From Roseburia sp. 499 (lineage in GTDB: Bacteria; Bacillota; Clostridia; Lachnospirales; Lachnospiraceae), in assembly GCF_001940225.2 (NCBI RefSeq), contig NZ_CP135164.1, positions 1,674,001 to 1,738,000 of the forward strand: DNA of 64,000 nucleotides. Direction: 5' to 3'. Shown in pieces: positions 55,662 through 64,000 of the stretch. A program made the translations under genes and the position numbers. Below the pieces are notes generated by a model. The model had not been told where the DNA came from. It was given only the letters and a program-made list of their open reading frames with translations, and ran no database searches. Each line of letters opens with the position of its first letter. Position 1 is the first letter of the stretch.

Positions 55662-56531
55662 ATGAATTATGAAATTACCGGCAAAACGAAACTTACCGGT
55701 CTTTTAGGAAGTCCGGTAGCACACAGCATTTCTCCGCAGATGCACAATGAAGCATTTCGTCAGCTTGGTCTTGACTATGTCTATCTTGCCTTTGATGTAC
55801 CACCGGAGCATCTTGAAGCTGCTGTTTTAGGATTGAAAGCTGCCGGAATTTGTGGTTTTAATCTGACCATGCCACTAAAGGTACATATTATTCCTCTATT
55901 GGATGAACTTACTCCGGCCGCTCGTCTTGCTAATGCCGTCAATACCGTTATCGTTAAAGACGGTAAGTTGATTGGACACAATACGGACGGCATCGGATAT
56001 ATGCAATCCGTTATCGATGCAGGATATGATATTATTGGGAAAAAGATGACTTTACTAGGAGCTGGTGGTGCTGCCACTGCAATCTGTGTACAAGCAGCCC
56101 TGGATGGTGTTTCTTCCATTGATATGTTCAAACGAAAAAATGCTTCTTGGAAAAAAACATTAGAATTTTGCCATAAAATTACAGAAGAAACCGGTTGTCC
56201 GATACGTCTTCGTGATATTTCTGACCAGACAGCTTTGGGAGAGAGTCTTTCTGATAGCGCAATCCTCACCAATGCAACCAACGTAGGAATGGCACCTGAT
56301 ACTGATAGTTCTCCGATTCCGGATACTTCTATGCTTCCCAAGGAGCTCATTGTATCAGACATTATATATAACCCGCGGGAAACTTTATTGCTAAAACAGG
56401 CGAAAGAAGCCGGATGTCCACATTTTAACGGTTTATACATGCTGCTTTACCAAGGTGCAGCCGCCTTTACCTGTTGGACTGGAAAAGAAATGCCCGTTAC
56501 ACTTATTAAAGAAAAATATTTTAAAAAATAA
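55662..56531 (+). CDS. aroE: Shikimate dehydrogenase
   Basis: A 289-residue NADPH enzyme that reduces 3-dehydroshikimate to shikimate. The substrate pocket GSPVAHSISPQMHNEAF starts at residue 16, the catalytic Lys is in NLTMPLKVHIIP near residue 70, and NADP-binding GAGGAA lies near residue 132. Length is slightly above the usual 270. It is followed 12 bases later by the DAHP synthase gene; the two form an operon. Confidence 0.94.
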   Translation: MNYEITGKTKLTGLLGSPVAHSISPQMHNEAFRQLGLDYVYLAFDVPPEHLEAAVLGLKAAGICGFNLTMPLKVHIIPLLDELTPAARLANAVNTVIVKDGKLIGHNTDGIGYMQSVIDAGYDIIGKKMTLLGAGGAATAICVQAALDGVSSIDMFKRKNASWKKTLEFCHKITEETGCPIRLRDISDQTALGESLSDSAILTNATNVGMAPDTDSSPIPDTSMLPKELIVSDIIYNPRETLLLKQAKEAGCPHFNGLYMLLYQGAAAFTCWTGKEMPVTLIKEKYFKK

Positions 56532-56543
56532 AGGAGAATTACC

Positions 56544-57572
56544 ATGAGTTTTACATTTTTAAAACAGCTTCCCTCCCCGGGAGCAATCAAAGAACAATAT
56601 CCACTTTCCGCAAAGGCAGTGGAAACAAAAAAAGAAAGAGACAAAATGATTAGCGACATTATCACCGGCGCTTCTGATAAATTTTTAGTTATCATCGGAC
56701 CTTGTTCCGCTGACAATGAAGATGCTGTCTGCGATTATATCAACCGATTAAGCCGCGTGCAGGAAAAGGTTGCTGACCGTGTAGTTATTGTTCCACGTAT
56801 TTATACCAACAAACCACGTACCACAGGTGAGGGCTATAAAGGAATTGCTCATCAGCCAGACCCTGAAAAGAAACCGGATATGGTAGCCGGCTTAATTGCA
56901 ATGCGTAAAATGCACATTCGTGCTTTAGAAGAAAGTGGACTTTCTTCTGCAGACGAAATGTTGTATCCTGAAAACTTCAGTTACATGGAAGACTTGCTCT
57001 CCTACGTTGCCATTGGAGCTCGTTCTGTAGAAGACCAGCATCATCGTCTTACCGTCAGTGGATTCGACGTTCCTGCCGGAATGAAAAACCCAACCAGCGG
57101 AGACTTTTCTGTTATGTTAAACTCTGTATATGCAGCACAACATCCACATCACTTTGTATACCGCGGTTACGAAGTTCGCACCAGTGGAAATCCATTAACT
57201 CATGTTGTTTTACGTGGTTCTGTTAATAAACGTGGAGTTTCTCTCCCAAATTACCACTATGAAGACCTTGAATGTTTAATTCGTATGTATGATAAAATGG
57301 ACTTGGTAAATCCTGCTGCTATTATTGATTCCAACCATGCAAATTCTAACAAACAGTATGAACAGCAGGTTCGTATTGTAAAAGAAGTAATGCACAACCG
57401 TCAAATTTCACCGGACATCAAAAAAATGGTAAAAGGTGTCATGATTGAAAGCTATATTGAGCCCGGATGCCAAAAAGTCGGTGATCACATTTATGGAAAG
57501 TCCATTACAGACCCATGTTTGGGCTGGAAAGAATCCGAAGAATTAATTTATCACATTGCTGAGATGGCATAA
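56544..57572 (+). CDS. aroF: 3-deoxy-7-phosphoheptulonate synthase (type I DAHP synthase)
   Basis: A 342-residue enzyme joining phosphoenolpyruvate and erythrose 4-phosphate, the first step of aromatic amino-acid synthesis. The family motifs IIGPCSADNEDAV near residue 50, YTNKPRTTGEGYKG near 90 and GARSVEDQHHR near 155 are present, as are the metal ligands Cys and His (IIDSNHANSNK). It resembles the type I aroFGH group; which amino acid inhibits it cannot be predicted safely. The symbol is a family label. Confidence 0.9.
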   Translation: MSFTFLKQLPSPGAIKEQYPLSAKAVETKKERDKMISDIITGASDKFLVIIGPCSADNEDAVCDYINRLSRVQEKVADRVVIVPRIYTNKPRTTGEGYKGIAHQPDPEKKPDMVAGLIAMRKMHIRALEESGLSSADEMLYPENFSYMEDLLSYVAIGARSVEDQHHRLTVSGFDVPAGMKNPTSGDFSVMLNSVYAAQHPHHFVYRGYEVRTSGNPLTHVVLRGSVNKRGVSLPNYHYEDLECLIRMYDKMDLVNPAAIIDSNHANSNKQYEQQVRIVKEVMHNRQISPDIKKMVKGVMIESYIEPGCQKVGDHIYGKSITDPCLGWKESEELIYHIAEMA

Positions 57573-57591
57573 TTTATATATTGCATTTTAA

Positions 57592-57623
57592 AAGGCGGCA
57601 CAGAACTTCCGTGTCGCCCTTTC
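57592..57623. terminator. Bidirectional terminator between aroF and xerD
   Basis: Stem AAAGGCGGCAC (57592-57602) pairs with GTGTCGCCCTTT (57612-57623) apart from one G-U pair, with a 9-base loop, between the two convergent genes. Confidence 0.75.
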
Positions 57624-57654
57624 TATATACTTTTCTTATTATGTACCATCCCAT

Positions 57655-58539
57655 TTATCCTCTAGGATGCGCTTTTGCATATACCTCACGTATTCTGTTT
57701 TGATTCATATTGGCATATATCTGCGTAGTAGAAATATCCGAATGTCCTAACATTTCCTGCACAGAATGTAAATCTGCTCCATTACTTACCAAATGCATTG
57801 CAAAAGAATGACGCAATGTATGCGGTGTCAACTCCGTTGTAATTCCGGCTTTTTTTCCATAATACTTTACCAGTTTCCAAAATCCCTGCCTGCTCATGGC
57901 ATGACCTGAACAATTGGTAAAAAGATAATCACTCGACTCATCTGTCACTAGCTCCGCTCTTCCTTCTGAAAGATACATCTGAAGTTTCTCTTTTGCCACT
58001 TGTCCAAAAGGCACAATTCGCTCTTTATTTCCGTCGCGACAAGTAATATATTCCATCTTTAGATTGATATCCTCTAATTTCAATGAAATCAATTCTGACA
58101 CTCTGATTCCGGTAGCATACAACAATTCCAACATAGCTCCGTCACGCAACTCTTTCGGAGATGTTCCGTTTGTTTCATTTAACAATCTTTCCGTCTCCTC
58201 TTTTGTCAAAACAGAAGGCATCTTCTTTTCTACCTTTGGTGCCTTCAAATCCTCGGCCACATCCTGTTTCACATAACCTTCCTTTTGCAAGAAATGAAAA
58301 AATGCCTTCAAGGATGCTATTCCCCGCGAAATAGTTGCTGGTTTCAGCCCCTGCTTTTCCAGATATAAAACATATGAATTCAATCCTGTTGCTGTAATCT
58401 GATTTACGCCTGAGATTCCTTGTTCTATACAATATTTATTAAATTTTTTCAAATCTCTTTCATAAGAAATCACCGTATTTTCAGAAGTTTTTTTCACTTC
58501 CTTTAAGTATACGATAAATTTTTGAATCTCGTCGTTCAT
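57655..58539 (-). CDS. xerD: Tyrosine recombinase XerD
   Basis: A 294-residue recombinase that resolves chromosome dimers at dif with XerC. The SAM-like core-binding N-terminus begins MNDEIQKFIVYLKEVKKTSE. The catalytic set is Arg in ATGIRVSEL, Lys in the C-terminal beta region, HTLRHSFA (His-x-x-Arg), His in LGHSD, and Tyr in TTQIYANM. The start at 58539 is chosen by family fit; in-frame ATGs at 58563 and 58548 are alternatives. XerC or a plasmid integrase would be the alternative name; the overall layout supports XerD. Confidence 0.88.
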   Translation of the reverse strand: MNDEIQKFIVYLKEVKKTSENTVISYERDLKKFNKYCIEQGISGVNQITATGLNSYVLYLEKQGLKPATISRGIASLKAFFHFLQKEGYVKQDVAEDLKAPKVEKKMPSVLTKEETERLLNETNGTSPKELRDGAMLELLYATGIRVSELISLKLEDINLKMEYITCRDGNKERIVPFGQVAKEKLQMYLSEGRAELVTDESSDYLFTNCSGHAMSRQGFWKLVKYYGKKAGITTELTPHTLRHSFAMHLVSNGADLHSVQEMLGHSDISTTQIYANMNQNRIREVYAKAHPRG

Positions 58540-58614
58540 AAATCCCATTGCCCCACTTGTCATATTTTTGTCTTATTTTTTACATAAATGTAAACTTTTT
58601 TCGATACAATCTAT

Positions 58615-58643
58615 ATTATAACGACATATTACTGGAAAAGCAA
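58615..58643 (-). promoter_or_regulatory. Promoter of xerD
   Basis: Minus-strand TTGCTT (58638-58643), 17-base spacer, TATAAT (58615-58620). Confidence 0.6.
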
Positions 58644-58735
58644 ATAGTATTTTTGCCTACTTTTTAGGGATTTTACCATTCATACAACATATCGTTTACA
58701 CATTTTTTTCAAACTTCTATATCTTGTAAATTTTG

Positions 58736-59353
58736 TCAAAAAAATTTTAAGATTTTTTTAAGAAATATTGGATTCATATAACTTTCCAGAAAAATTCCTG
58801 TAACAAATAACAACACTAATACACCCCCTACAAAAAGTCCCATACCATACATCCGCATCTGTTCCCTGCTAATATTTCCTGTTGGTACCACCTTATGCAA
58901 TCCCCGTCCCAGAAAAACTGCCAAACCGCAATACCCTACATAAGTGACGAAATAGAAGATATATTGTGGAAACATTCCTCCTATAATCAACAATATCCCT
59001 CTTACTCCATATTTTGCTACTGCTGCTGATAACATAAATCCGAAAGAAAGTCCCAACCATCCAAGATTCAATATACCGATTATAATTCCAAAGGAACAGA
59101 AACAAAAGATTAACCCTAATATTACCATAGGCATCCTTTCCCCCATAATATAAAAAAATAGATTCTCCCGATTGATTTCTGTATATTTAAATTTTTCAAC
59201 AAAATAATCGTTTAAGACTCCTGTGCCTGTTACTTTTTCCCTCCCCATAAAATTTGCCAATAATATACCAATGATAAAAGCAAGAAGTATTACTACTTTA
59301 GCGGTCTTTTTCCAATTCCATTCCTTTTTTCTAAAACGTAATAGTTCCCCCAT
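58736..59353 (-). CDS. spoIIM: Stage II sporulation protein M
   Basis: A 205-residue membrane protein of the engulfment complex (SpoIIDMP) in the forespore/mother-cell septum. A cytoplasmic N-terminus (FRKKEWNWKK) is followed by about five membrane segments. The family signature runs through the region of LGLIFCFCSFGIIIGILN and LGWLGLSFGFML to GGMFPQYIFYFVTYVGYCGL. It ends about 100 bases upstream of the xerD promoter and follows the Nudix gene by 43 bases. Confidence 0.88.
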   Translation of the reverse strand: MGELLRFRKKEWNWKKTAKVVILLAFIIGILLANFMGREKVTGTGVLNDYFVEKFKYTEINRENLFFYIMGERMPMVILGLIFCFCSFGIIIGILNLGWLGLSFGFMLSAAVAKYGVRGILLIIGGMFPQYIFYFVTYVGYCGLAVFLGRGLHKVVPTGNISREQMRMYGMGLFVGGVLVLLFVTGIFLESYMNPIFLKKILKFF

Positions 59354-59396
59354 TCGCCTTATTCCCGTTTTTTTTCTATTCTATGCACAGCTTTTA

Positions 59397-59930
59397 TTAT
59401 AAATGATACTTATTCTTGTACGCCATAATAGCAGCTATTGTCTTGCCATCCTGAATCTCTCCCTGATAAATTTTCTGACATAGTTCTTCCAATGTATACG
59501 CCTTTAATTCAATTTCCTCTCCTTCATCCAATCTCTGCTTTGATGAAATTAAATTTCTCGCTACATATACATCTATAAGTTCATTGCAAAATGCCACGGT
59601 AGTTTTTAGCGAAATTAAAAATTCCAAATTTTCACAACGATATCCCGTTTCCTCTTCTAATTCTCTTGCTGCACATTCTGAAGTCGGTTCTGTAACAGAA
59701 TCTCTTGCTCCCGCTGGAATTTCCAATGTAAAACGCTCTAATGCATTTCGATACTGTCGTACCACCAGTAATCTTCCATCATCTAAAACTGCAACTACTG
59801 CAGCTGCTCCTTTTCTGTGTTCCACATAATCCCATTTTTCTATTTTTCCATCCGGTAATTCCATCGAATCACTATAAATATCTAAAATAGAACCTTGGTA
59901 TATCAATTCTCTTTTTACACGTTTTATCAC
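59397..59930 (-). CDS. Nudix hydrolase (ADP-ribose pyrophosphatase-like)
   Basis: A 177-residue Nudix protein. The Nudix box is GARDSVTEPTSECAARELEEE, with its catalytic glutamates in the REL-EEE part at about residues 95-100 and the G at the start near 75. The N-terminal part (IKRVKRELIYQGSILDIYSDSM and WDYVEHRKGAAAVVAV) matches the ADP-ribose pyrophosphatase group that cleaves ADP-ribose to AMP and ribose 5-phosphate. Substrate is inferred from similarity only. It precedes spoIIM on the same strand. Confidence 0.88.
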   Translation of the reverse strand: MIKRVKRELIYQGSILDIYSDSMELPDGKIEKWDYVEHRKGAAAVVAVLDDGRLLVVRQYRNALERFTLEIPAGARDSVTEPTSECAARELEEETGYRCENLEFLISLKTTVAFCNELIDVYVARNLISSKQRLDEGEEIELKAYTLEELCQKIYQGEIQDGKTIAAIMAYKNKYHL

Positions 59931-59953
59931 TTTTCTTTTCCTCCTATATGATA

Positions 59954-59991
59954 AAAAACCGTCATATATTCACATATATAACGGTTTTCTT
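59954..59991 (-). terminator. Intrinsic terminator of rny
   Basis: AAAACCGT (59956-59963) pairs with ACGGTTTT (59982-59989) and an inner CATATAT/ATATAT stem extends it; TTTTTT follows on the minus strand. It lies about 23 bases past the rny stop. Confidence 0.8.
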
Positions 59992-60013
59992 CACTTTTCA
60001 TTATTGTCCTAAA

Positions 60014-61561
60014 TTATTTTGCATATTCTGTAACACGTGACTCGCGAATTACATTTACCTTAATCTGTCCAGGATATTCCAATTCACTCTCAATCTGTTT
60101 AGAAATATCACGCGCTAACAGTACCATATCTGCATCATTAATCTGTTCTGGAACTACCATGATACGAATCTCTCTACCTGCCTGAATTGCAAAGGACTTG
60201 TCAACACCCTTAAATCCATTAGCAATATCTTCTAACTGTTTCAATCTGTTAGAGTATGTTTCCAGTGTTTCTCTTCTTGCCCCCGGTCTTGCTGCTGAAA
60301 TCGCATCAGCTGCCTGTACCAGACATGCAATCAAAGATTCTGGTTCCACATCTCCATGATGTGCTTCTACTGCATTAATTATAATTGGACTTTCTTTGTA
60401 TTTTCTACACAAATCCACACCTATCTGAATGTGGGAACCTTCCACTTCATGGTCTACAGACTTTCCAATATCATGTAACAAACCAGCTCTCTTTGCTAGT
60501 CTTACATCAAGACCAATTTCTGCTGCTAAAAGTCCTGATAACTGTGCCACTTCAATGGAATGCTTTAATGCATTCTGTCCATAGCTTGTCCTAAATTTCA
60601 TTTTACCAAGTAAACGAACAAGTTCTGGATGTATACCATGTACACCAACTTCTAACGTTGCTGCCTCTCCTTCTTCTCGAATCATGGTTTCTACTTCTTT
60701 CTGAGCCTTTTCTACCATTTCTTCGATTCTCGCCGGATGAATACGTCCATCCACAATCAATTTTTCCAAAGCAATACGTGCTACTTCTCTTCTTACCGGA
60801 TCAAATCCAGAAAGAATCACTGCTTCTGGTGTATCATCAATAATCAAATCTACACCTGTCATAGTCTCAAGGGTACGAATATTTCTTCCTTCTCTACCGA
60901 TGATTCTTCCTTTCATTTCATCATTAGGAAGTTGCACTACAGAAATTGTAGTTTCAGACACATGATCAGCCGCACATTTCTGAATAGCACTTACGACATA
61001 CTCTTTTGCCTTCTTTCCAGCTTCTTCCTTTGCTTTGTTTTCCATTTCTTTAATTAATTTTGCAGTATCAAGCTTCACATCATCTTCAATTGTTTTTAAA
61101 AGATAATCCTTTGCTTGTTCAGAGGTTAATCCAGAGATTCTCTCTAGTTCCTGCACACGTTTCTCGTGTAGTCTTGCAACTTCTGCTTTTTGCTTGTTGA
61201 TTTCTTCTTCCTTTGCTGCAAAACCTGCCTCTCGTTTCTCAATTGCTTCCAACTTCTTATCCACATTTTCTTCTTTCTGGATAATACGCCGTTCATTTCG
61301 TTGAATTTCATTTCTTCGCTCTTTGATTTCTTTGTCCAATTCATTCTTGTTCTTAATGGACTCTTCTTTAATCTCGAGCATAGCTTCACGCTTCTTCGTT
61401 TCAGCATTTTTAACAGCTTCATCTATTATTTCTCTTGCCTTTTCTTCTGCGCTTCCGATTTTAGATTCTACAACATGCTTACGGTAAGCCAGTGTCACAA
61501 GGTAAGTAATAGGTACTGCGACAATCAACGTGACCACTACAGCGATAATGATTCCTTGCAC
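60014..61561 (-). CDS. rny: Ribonuclease Y
   Basis: A 515-residue membrane-anchored endoribonuclease that starts mRNA decay in Firmicutes. One N-terminal helix (residues 2-24) is followed by a long charged coiled coil to about 200. A KH domain holds [18 protein letters not shown] near residue 217. The HD domain carries [22 protein letters not shown] near residue 364 and HHGDVEPES near 402, the metal-binding residues. It starts with GTG, with AAGGAGG seven bases upstream. Confidence 0.95.
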   Translation of the reverse strand: MQGIIIAVVVTLIVAVPITYLVTLAYRKHVVESKIGSAEEKAREIIDEAVKNAETKKREAMLEIKEESIKNKNELDKEIKERRNEIQRNERRIIQKEENVDKKLEAIEKREAGFAAKEEEINKQKAEVARLHEKRVQELERISGLTSEQAKDYLLKTIEDDVKLDTAKLIKEMENKAKEEAGKKAKEYVVSAIQKCAADHVSETTISVVQLPNDEMKGRIIGREGRNIRTLETMTGVDLIIDDTPEAVILSGFDPVRREVARIALEKLIVDGRIHPARIEEMVEKAQKEVETMIREEGEAATLEVGVHGIHPELVRLLGKMKFRTSYGQNALKHSIEVAQLSGLLAAEIGLDVRLAKRAGLLHDIGKSVDHEVEGSHIQIGVDLCRKYKESPIIINAVEAHHGDVEPESLIACLVQAADAISAARPGARRETLETYSNRLKQLEDIANGFKGVDKSFAIQAGREIRIMVVPEQINDADMVLLARDISKQIESELEYPGQIKVNVIRESRVTEYAK

Positions 61562-61683
61562 AGGAGCACCTCCTTATGAAATTTTCATTGTACATATAGT
61601 AAAACATTTTCGTTTTTAATATGTCATATACAATAAATTGCACTTATTCTATACAATCTATAGACATAAATAACAACATATTG

Positions 61684-61712
61684 ATTTTATACTTTTTTCA
61701 ATATTATGTCAA
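61684..61712 (-). promoter_or_regulatory. Promoter of rny
   Basis: Minus-strand TTGACA (61707-61712), 17-base spacer, TAAAAT (61684-61689). The predicted leader is about 115 bases, which leaves room for post-transcriptional control. Confidence 0.65.
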
Positions 61713-61735
61713 GTAGCACACACAGGAATTCTACA

Positions 61736-62332
61736 TCATTCTAAAACCCGTAAAACATCCTCTGAACGAAACCCCTTGCGCATTAAAAACTGATACATTT
61801 TCTGTTTCTCCTTAATGTCATTACTTCCAATAACATAATGTCTCTTTTCTATCCACTTCATAATCAGTTCTTGTTCTGTTTCCGCTTCGTATTCAGCTTC
61901 TATTGCCATCTCAATAACCTCACGGTCAACTCCCTTTTGTATCAAGTCTACTCTTATCTGACGCTTGCTTTTTCGTTCTTTCTGACATCTAACATAAGTT
62001 CTTGCATAACGATTATCATCAATATAATGATAATGCTTCACATAAGAAATCGCATCTTCTATGATATCTTCCCCGTAAAAGCCCTGTCGCAGCTTATCTC
62101 TAAGCTGCGACTCTGTTCGGTCCATCTTTTCTAACAAAAACATGGCTCGCTTTCTGGCTCTTTTTATTAAAATCTCATTTCGAATTTCTTCATATACTTC
62201 GCTTGTAAGTTCCTGCTCTTCTTTCAAACCAAACTTACGAATCTCTCCTTTGTATAAGACAAAAGAAATTCCTTCTTCTGTCCGTATCATCATACGTTTC
62301 TTATCTAATTCAGAAATCTGTGTAATCAGCAT
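61736..62332 (-). CDS. recX: RecX, RecA modulator
   Basis: A 198-residue helical protein that binds and limits RecA filaments. Typical RecX segments are RKRAMFLLEKMDRTESQLRDKLRQ, YVKHYHYIDDNRYARTYV and KSKRQIRVDLIQKGVD. It has a longer N-terminal stretch than the minimal family. It starts four bases after the recA stop codon, and the pair is co-transcribed. Confidence 0.92.
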   Translation of the reverse strand: MLITQISELDKKRMMIRTEEGISFVLYKGEIRKFGLKEEQELTSEVYEEIRNEILIKRARKRAMFLLEKMDRTESQLRDKLRQGFYGEDIIEDAISYVKHYHYIDDNRYARTYVRCQKERKSKRQIRVDLIQKGVDREVIEMAIEAEYEAETEQELIMKWIEKRHYVIGSNDIKEKQKMYQFLMRKGFRSEDVLRVLE

Positions 62333-62335
62333 TTC

Positions 62336-63388
62336 CTACTCCTTTGTTATATCCTGTTCTGCTTCCTTTTTTGCCTCAGGTTCTTCCTTATTTTCTTCCG
62401 GCTTAAAATGTTCTCTTACCTTTGCCTCTACTTCTGCACAAACTAATTCATTTTCCTTTAAATATTGTTTTGCATTTTCACGTCCTTGACCAATCTTCTC
62501 ACCATTATAAGCATACCACGCACCGGATTTATTAATAATTCCAAGGTCTGCCGCAATATCCAGAATATCACCTTCTCTAGAGATTCCCTGACCAAACATG
62601 ATATCAAATTCTGCTTCTTTAAATGGCGGTGCAACTTTATTCTTGACCACTTTTACTCTGACACGGTTTCCAATAAACTCTCCACCTTGTTTCAATGTCT
62701 CAATTCTTCTTACATCCATACGAACAGAAGAATAAAATTTGAGTGCACGTCCTCCGGTAGTAGTCTCAGGATTACCAAACATAACTCCTACTTTTTCACG
62801 AAGCTGATTGATAAAAATAACAATACAGTTAGACTTACTGATTACTGCCGTTAACTTACGCAATGCCTGTGACATTAGCCTTGCCTGAAGCCCCACATGA
62901 GAATCACCCATATCACCATCAATTTCCGCCTTTGGAACTAACGCTGCTACCGAGTCAACAATTACAATATCCACAGCTCCGGAACGAACCATAGTTTCTG
63001 TAATCTCCAATGCCTGCTCTCCGTTATCCGGCTGTGAAATATAAAGATTATCAATGTCTACCCCTATATTTTTAGCATATACAGGATCCAATGCATGTTC
63101 CGCATCAATAAAACCTGCAATTCCTCCCTGCTTCTGTACTGCTGCTACCATATGTAATGCTACTGTAGTCTTACCACTAGATTCCGGTCCATATATCTCA
63201 ATGATACGTCCCTTCGGTACGCCACCTACTCCTAAAGCTAAATCCAGACTTAAACACCCAGTAGGTACTGTTTCTACATTCATATTCGCTACGGAATCTC
63301 CTAATTTCATAATGGAGCCCTTTCCGTAATCCTTTTCAATTTTCGCAATTGCCGCGTCTAATGCACTTAATCTATCATCCTTTGCCAT
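62336..63388 (-). CDS. recA: Recombinase RecA
   Basis: A 350-residue recombinase that drives strand exchange and switches on the SOS response. Walker A GPESSGKT is at about residues 67-74, Walker [13 protein letters not shown] near residue 141, and the DNA-binding loop [29 protein letters not shown] lies near 194-222. The C-terminal acidic tail ([16 protein letters not shown]) is present. Length is normal. It carries a LexA box in its leader. Confidence 0.97.
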   Translation of the reverse strand: MAKDDRLSALDAAIAKIEKDYGKGSIMKLGDSVANMNVETVPTGCLSLDLALGVGGVPKGRIIEIYGPESSGKTTVALHMVAAVQKQGGIAGFIDAEHALDPVYAKNIGVDIDNLYISQPDNGEQALEITETMVRSGAVDIVIVDSVAALVPKAEIDGDMGDSHVGLQARLMSQALRKLTAVISKSNCIVIFINQLREKVGVMFGNPETTTGGRALKFYSSVRMDVRRIETLKQGGEFIGNRVRVKVVKNKVAPPFKEAEFDIMFGQGISREGDILDIAADLGIINKSGAWYAYNGEKIGQGRENAKQYLKENELVCAEVEAKVREHFKPEENKEEPEAKKEAEQDITKE

Positions 63389-63407
63389 GTCTATTCTCCT
63401 TCTTTCA

Positions 63408-63421
63408 CGAACTTATGTTCG
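63408..63421. promoter_or_regulatory. LexA (SOS) box upstream of recA
   Basis: CGAACTTATGTTCG matches the Gram-positive LexA/DinR consensus with GAAC-N4-GTTC arms. It sits just after the predicted start site, between the promoter and the ATG. Confidence 0.85.
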
Positions 63422-63434
63422 TTATCTGTTTATT

Positions 63435-63463
63435 ATATTAGTATACTTTGTTTTTCTTGTCAA
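63435..63463 (-). promoter_or_regulatory. Promoter of recA-recX
   Basis: Minus-strand TTGACA (63458-63463), 17-base spacer, TAATAT (63435-63440), immediately upstream of the LexA box. Confidence 0.75.
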
Positions 63464-63540
63464 CTGATTTTTGACGAAATGTCATAGAAATATGCGACCT
63501 TTACTCCACTTTAATTTCACTCTTAAGAAGTCCTTCCACG

Positions 63541-63571
63541 AAAAAGGACAGCTGCCTTTCGCAACTGTCCT
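63541..63571 (-). terminator. Intrinsic terminator of trxA
   Basis: Stem 63545-63555 (AGGACAGCTGC) pairs with 63561-63571 with one G-U pair, followed on the minus strand by TTTTT. It lies 27 bases past the trxA stop. Confidence 0.85.
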
Positions 63572-63597
63572 CATTATAAATTGTCACCCAATCCACG

Positions 63598-63909
63598 TCA
63601 AGCCATTAATTTTTTAATCTGCTCCAATGTCTGGAATCCAACTGCTCGTCCTGCTTCTTTTCCATCTTTAAATACAATTAAAGTTGGGATACTCATAACA
63701 CCAAACTGTTGTGCCAATGCTCCCTCTTCGTCTACATTAAGTTTTCCCACCTTAGCAATTCCTGCCATCTCGTCTGCCGCCTGCTCTACTACCGGTCCTT
63801 GCATCTGACACGGACCACACCATGTTGCCCAGAAATCTACTAATACCGGTACATCACTCTTTAATACCTCTGTTTCAAAATTGTCCATTGTAAACTTCAT
63901 TGTTGCCAT
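63598..63909 (-). CDS. trxA: Thioredoxin
   Basis: A 103-residue disulfide reductant. The active site WCGPC has its cysteines at 31 and 34. The cis-proline is in VMSIPTLIVFKDG near residue 77. Length is standard. GGAGG precedes the ATG. The remaining 91 bases to the window end hold no gene that I can support. Confidence 0.94.
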   Translation of the reverse strand: MATMKFTMDNFETEVLKSDVPVLVDFWATWCGPCQMQGPVVEQAADEMAGIAKVGKLNVDEEGALAQQFGVMSIPTLIVFKDGKEAGRAVGFQTLEQIKKLMA

Positions 63910-64000
63910 ATGATTGCCTCCATTCCTATGTTACTTATTATTAACCATTTCTAAACTTCTTATATATTTTTATATATTTTACCACATATTTCAGTGACCT

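Noticed and set aside
55784..56440. Long minus-strand frame (219 codons) opposite aroE
   Set aside because: It lies wholly inside the well-supported aroE on the other strand, with no recognisable domain or start signal.

Overview
The window looks like chromosomal DNA of a low-GC, spore-forming Firmicute, most likely a Lachnospiraceae/Clostridia member. Three things point there: spo0A, spoIVB and spoIIM are present; the conserved clostridial string xseA-xseB-ispA-dxs-tlyA-nadK-argR-recN-spoIVB is intact; and several families typical of that group occur (DUF5688, a putative ABC-2 exporter, archaeal-type Asd). No species can be named from the sequence alone. There are no rRNA genes, CRISPR arrays, prophages or intact insertion sequences. 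Most of the window is ordinary core genome, mainly on the minus strand.

Layout. 1-8.7 kb: a partial NifU-like Fe-S scaffold gene, an ABC-2 exporter pair behind an unusually structured promoter, a left-handed beta-helix protein, topB, a doubly degenerate DUF234-type ATPase, mgsA and asd. 8.8-14 kb: argH, queH, an M15 peptidase, a GNAT gene remnant, and a two-gene ABC importer without a binding protein. 14-17.1 kb: a probable operon of a small membrane protein, an Sfp-type phosphopantetheinyl transferase, a membrane GGDEF protein and a hypothetical. 17.2-22.7 kb: tRNA-Thr(CGU), then a very large surface protein (lamin-tail domains, metallophosphoesterase, Ig-like repeats, anchor) split by a one-base frameshift. 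22.8-25.8 kb: a copper operon copA-csoR-copZ with a recognisable CsoR operator. 25.7-28.3 kb: a large PEP/pyruvate-binding-domain protein. 28.5-32.8 kb: a regulator plus potABCD for polyamine uptake. 32.9-36.3 kb: a DUF5688 protein, glgA and spo0A. 36.3-38 kb: a small island of decayed genes (truncated phosphotransferase, macrodomain, disrupted yaiI) between spo0A and spoIVB. 38-47.9 kb: spoIVB, recN, argR, nadK, tlyA, dxs, ispA, xseB, xseA and nusB. 48-54 kb: asp23, metA, ligA, a pseudouridine synthase, a hypothetical, an SH3 protein with an Ala/Gln/Glu tract, and tRNA-Arg(CCG). 54-57.6 kb: aroK-aroD diverging from aroE-aroF. 57.6-64 kb: xerD, spoIIM, a Nudix hydrolase, rny, recX, recA and trxA.

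Functionally the region mixes amino-acid synthesis (Asd, ArgH, MetA and shikimate genes), isoprenoid precursor synthesis (Dxs, IspA), DNA repair and recombination (RecA/RecX/RecN/LigA/XseAB/XerD/TopB), sporulation control, copper homeostasis and polyamine import. Several control sites can be read directly: a LexA box at recA, a CsoR operator at copA, 0A boxes near spo0A, and a direct repeat plus nested palindrome at the ABC-2 exporter promoter.

No clearly new multigene system is visible. The points most worth checking are the frameshifted surface metallophosphoesterase, the 55-bp hairpin insertion that breaks yaiI (with a possible relative at 55.4 kb), the ATPase that has lost both its Walker A lysine and its nuclease-like E-x-K, the PEP/pyruvate-domain protein with an apparently His-less swivel-like segment, and the two-layer promoter of the exporter.
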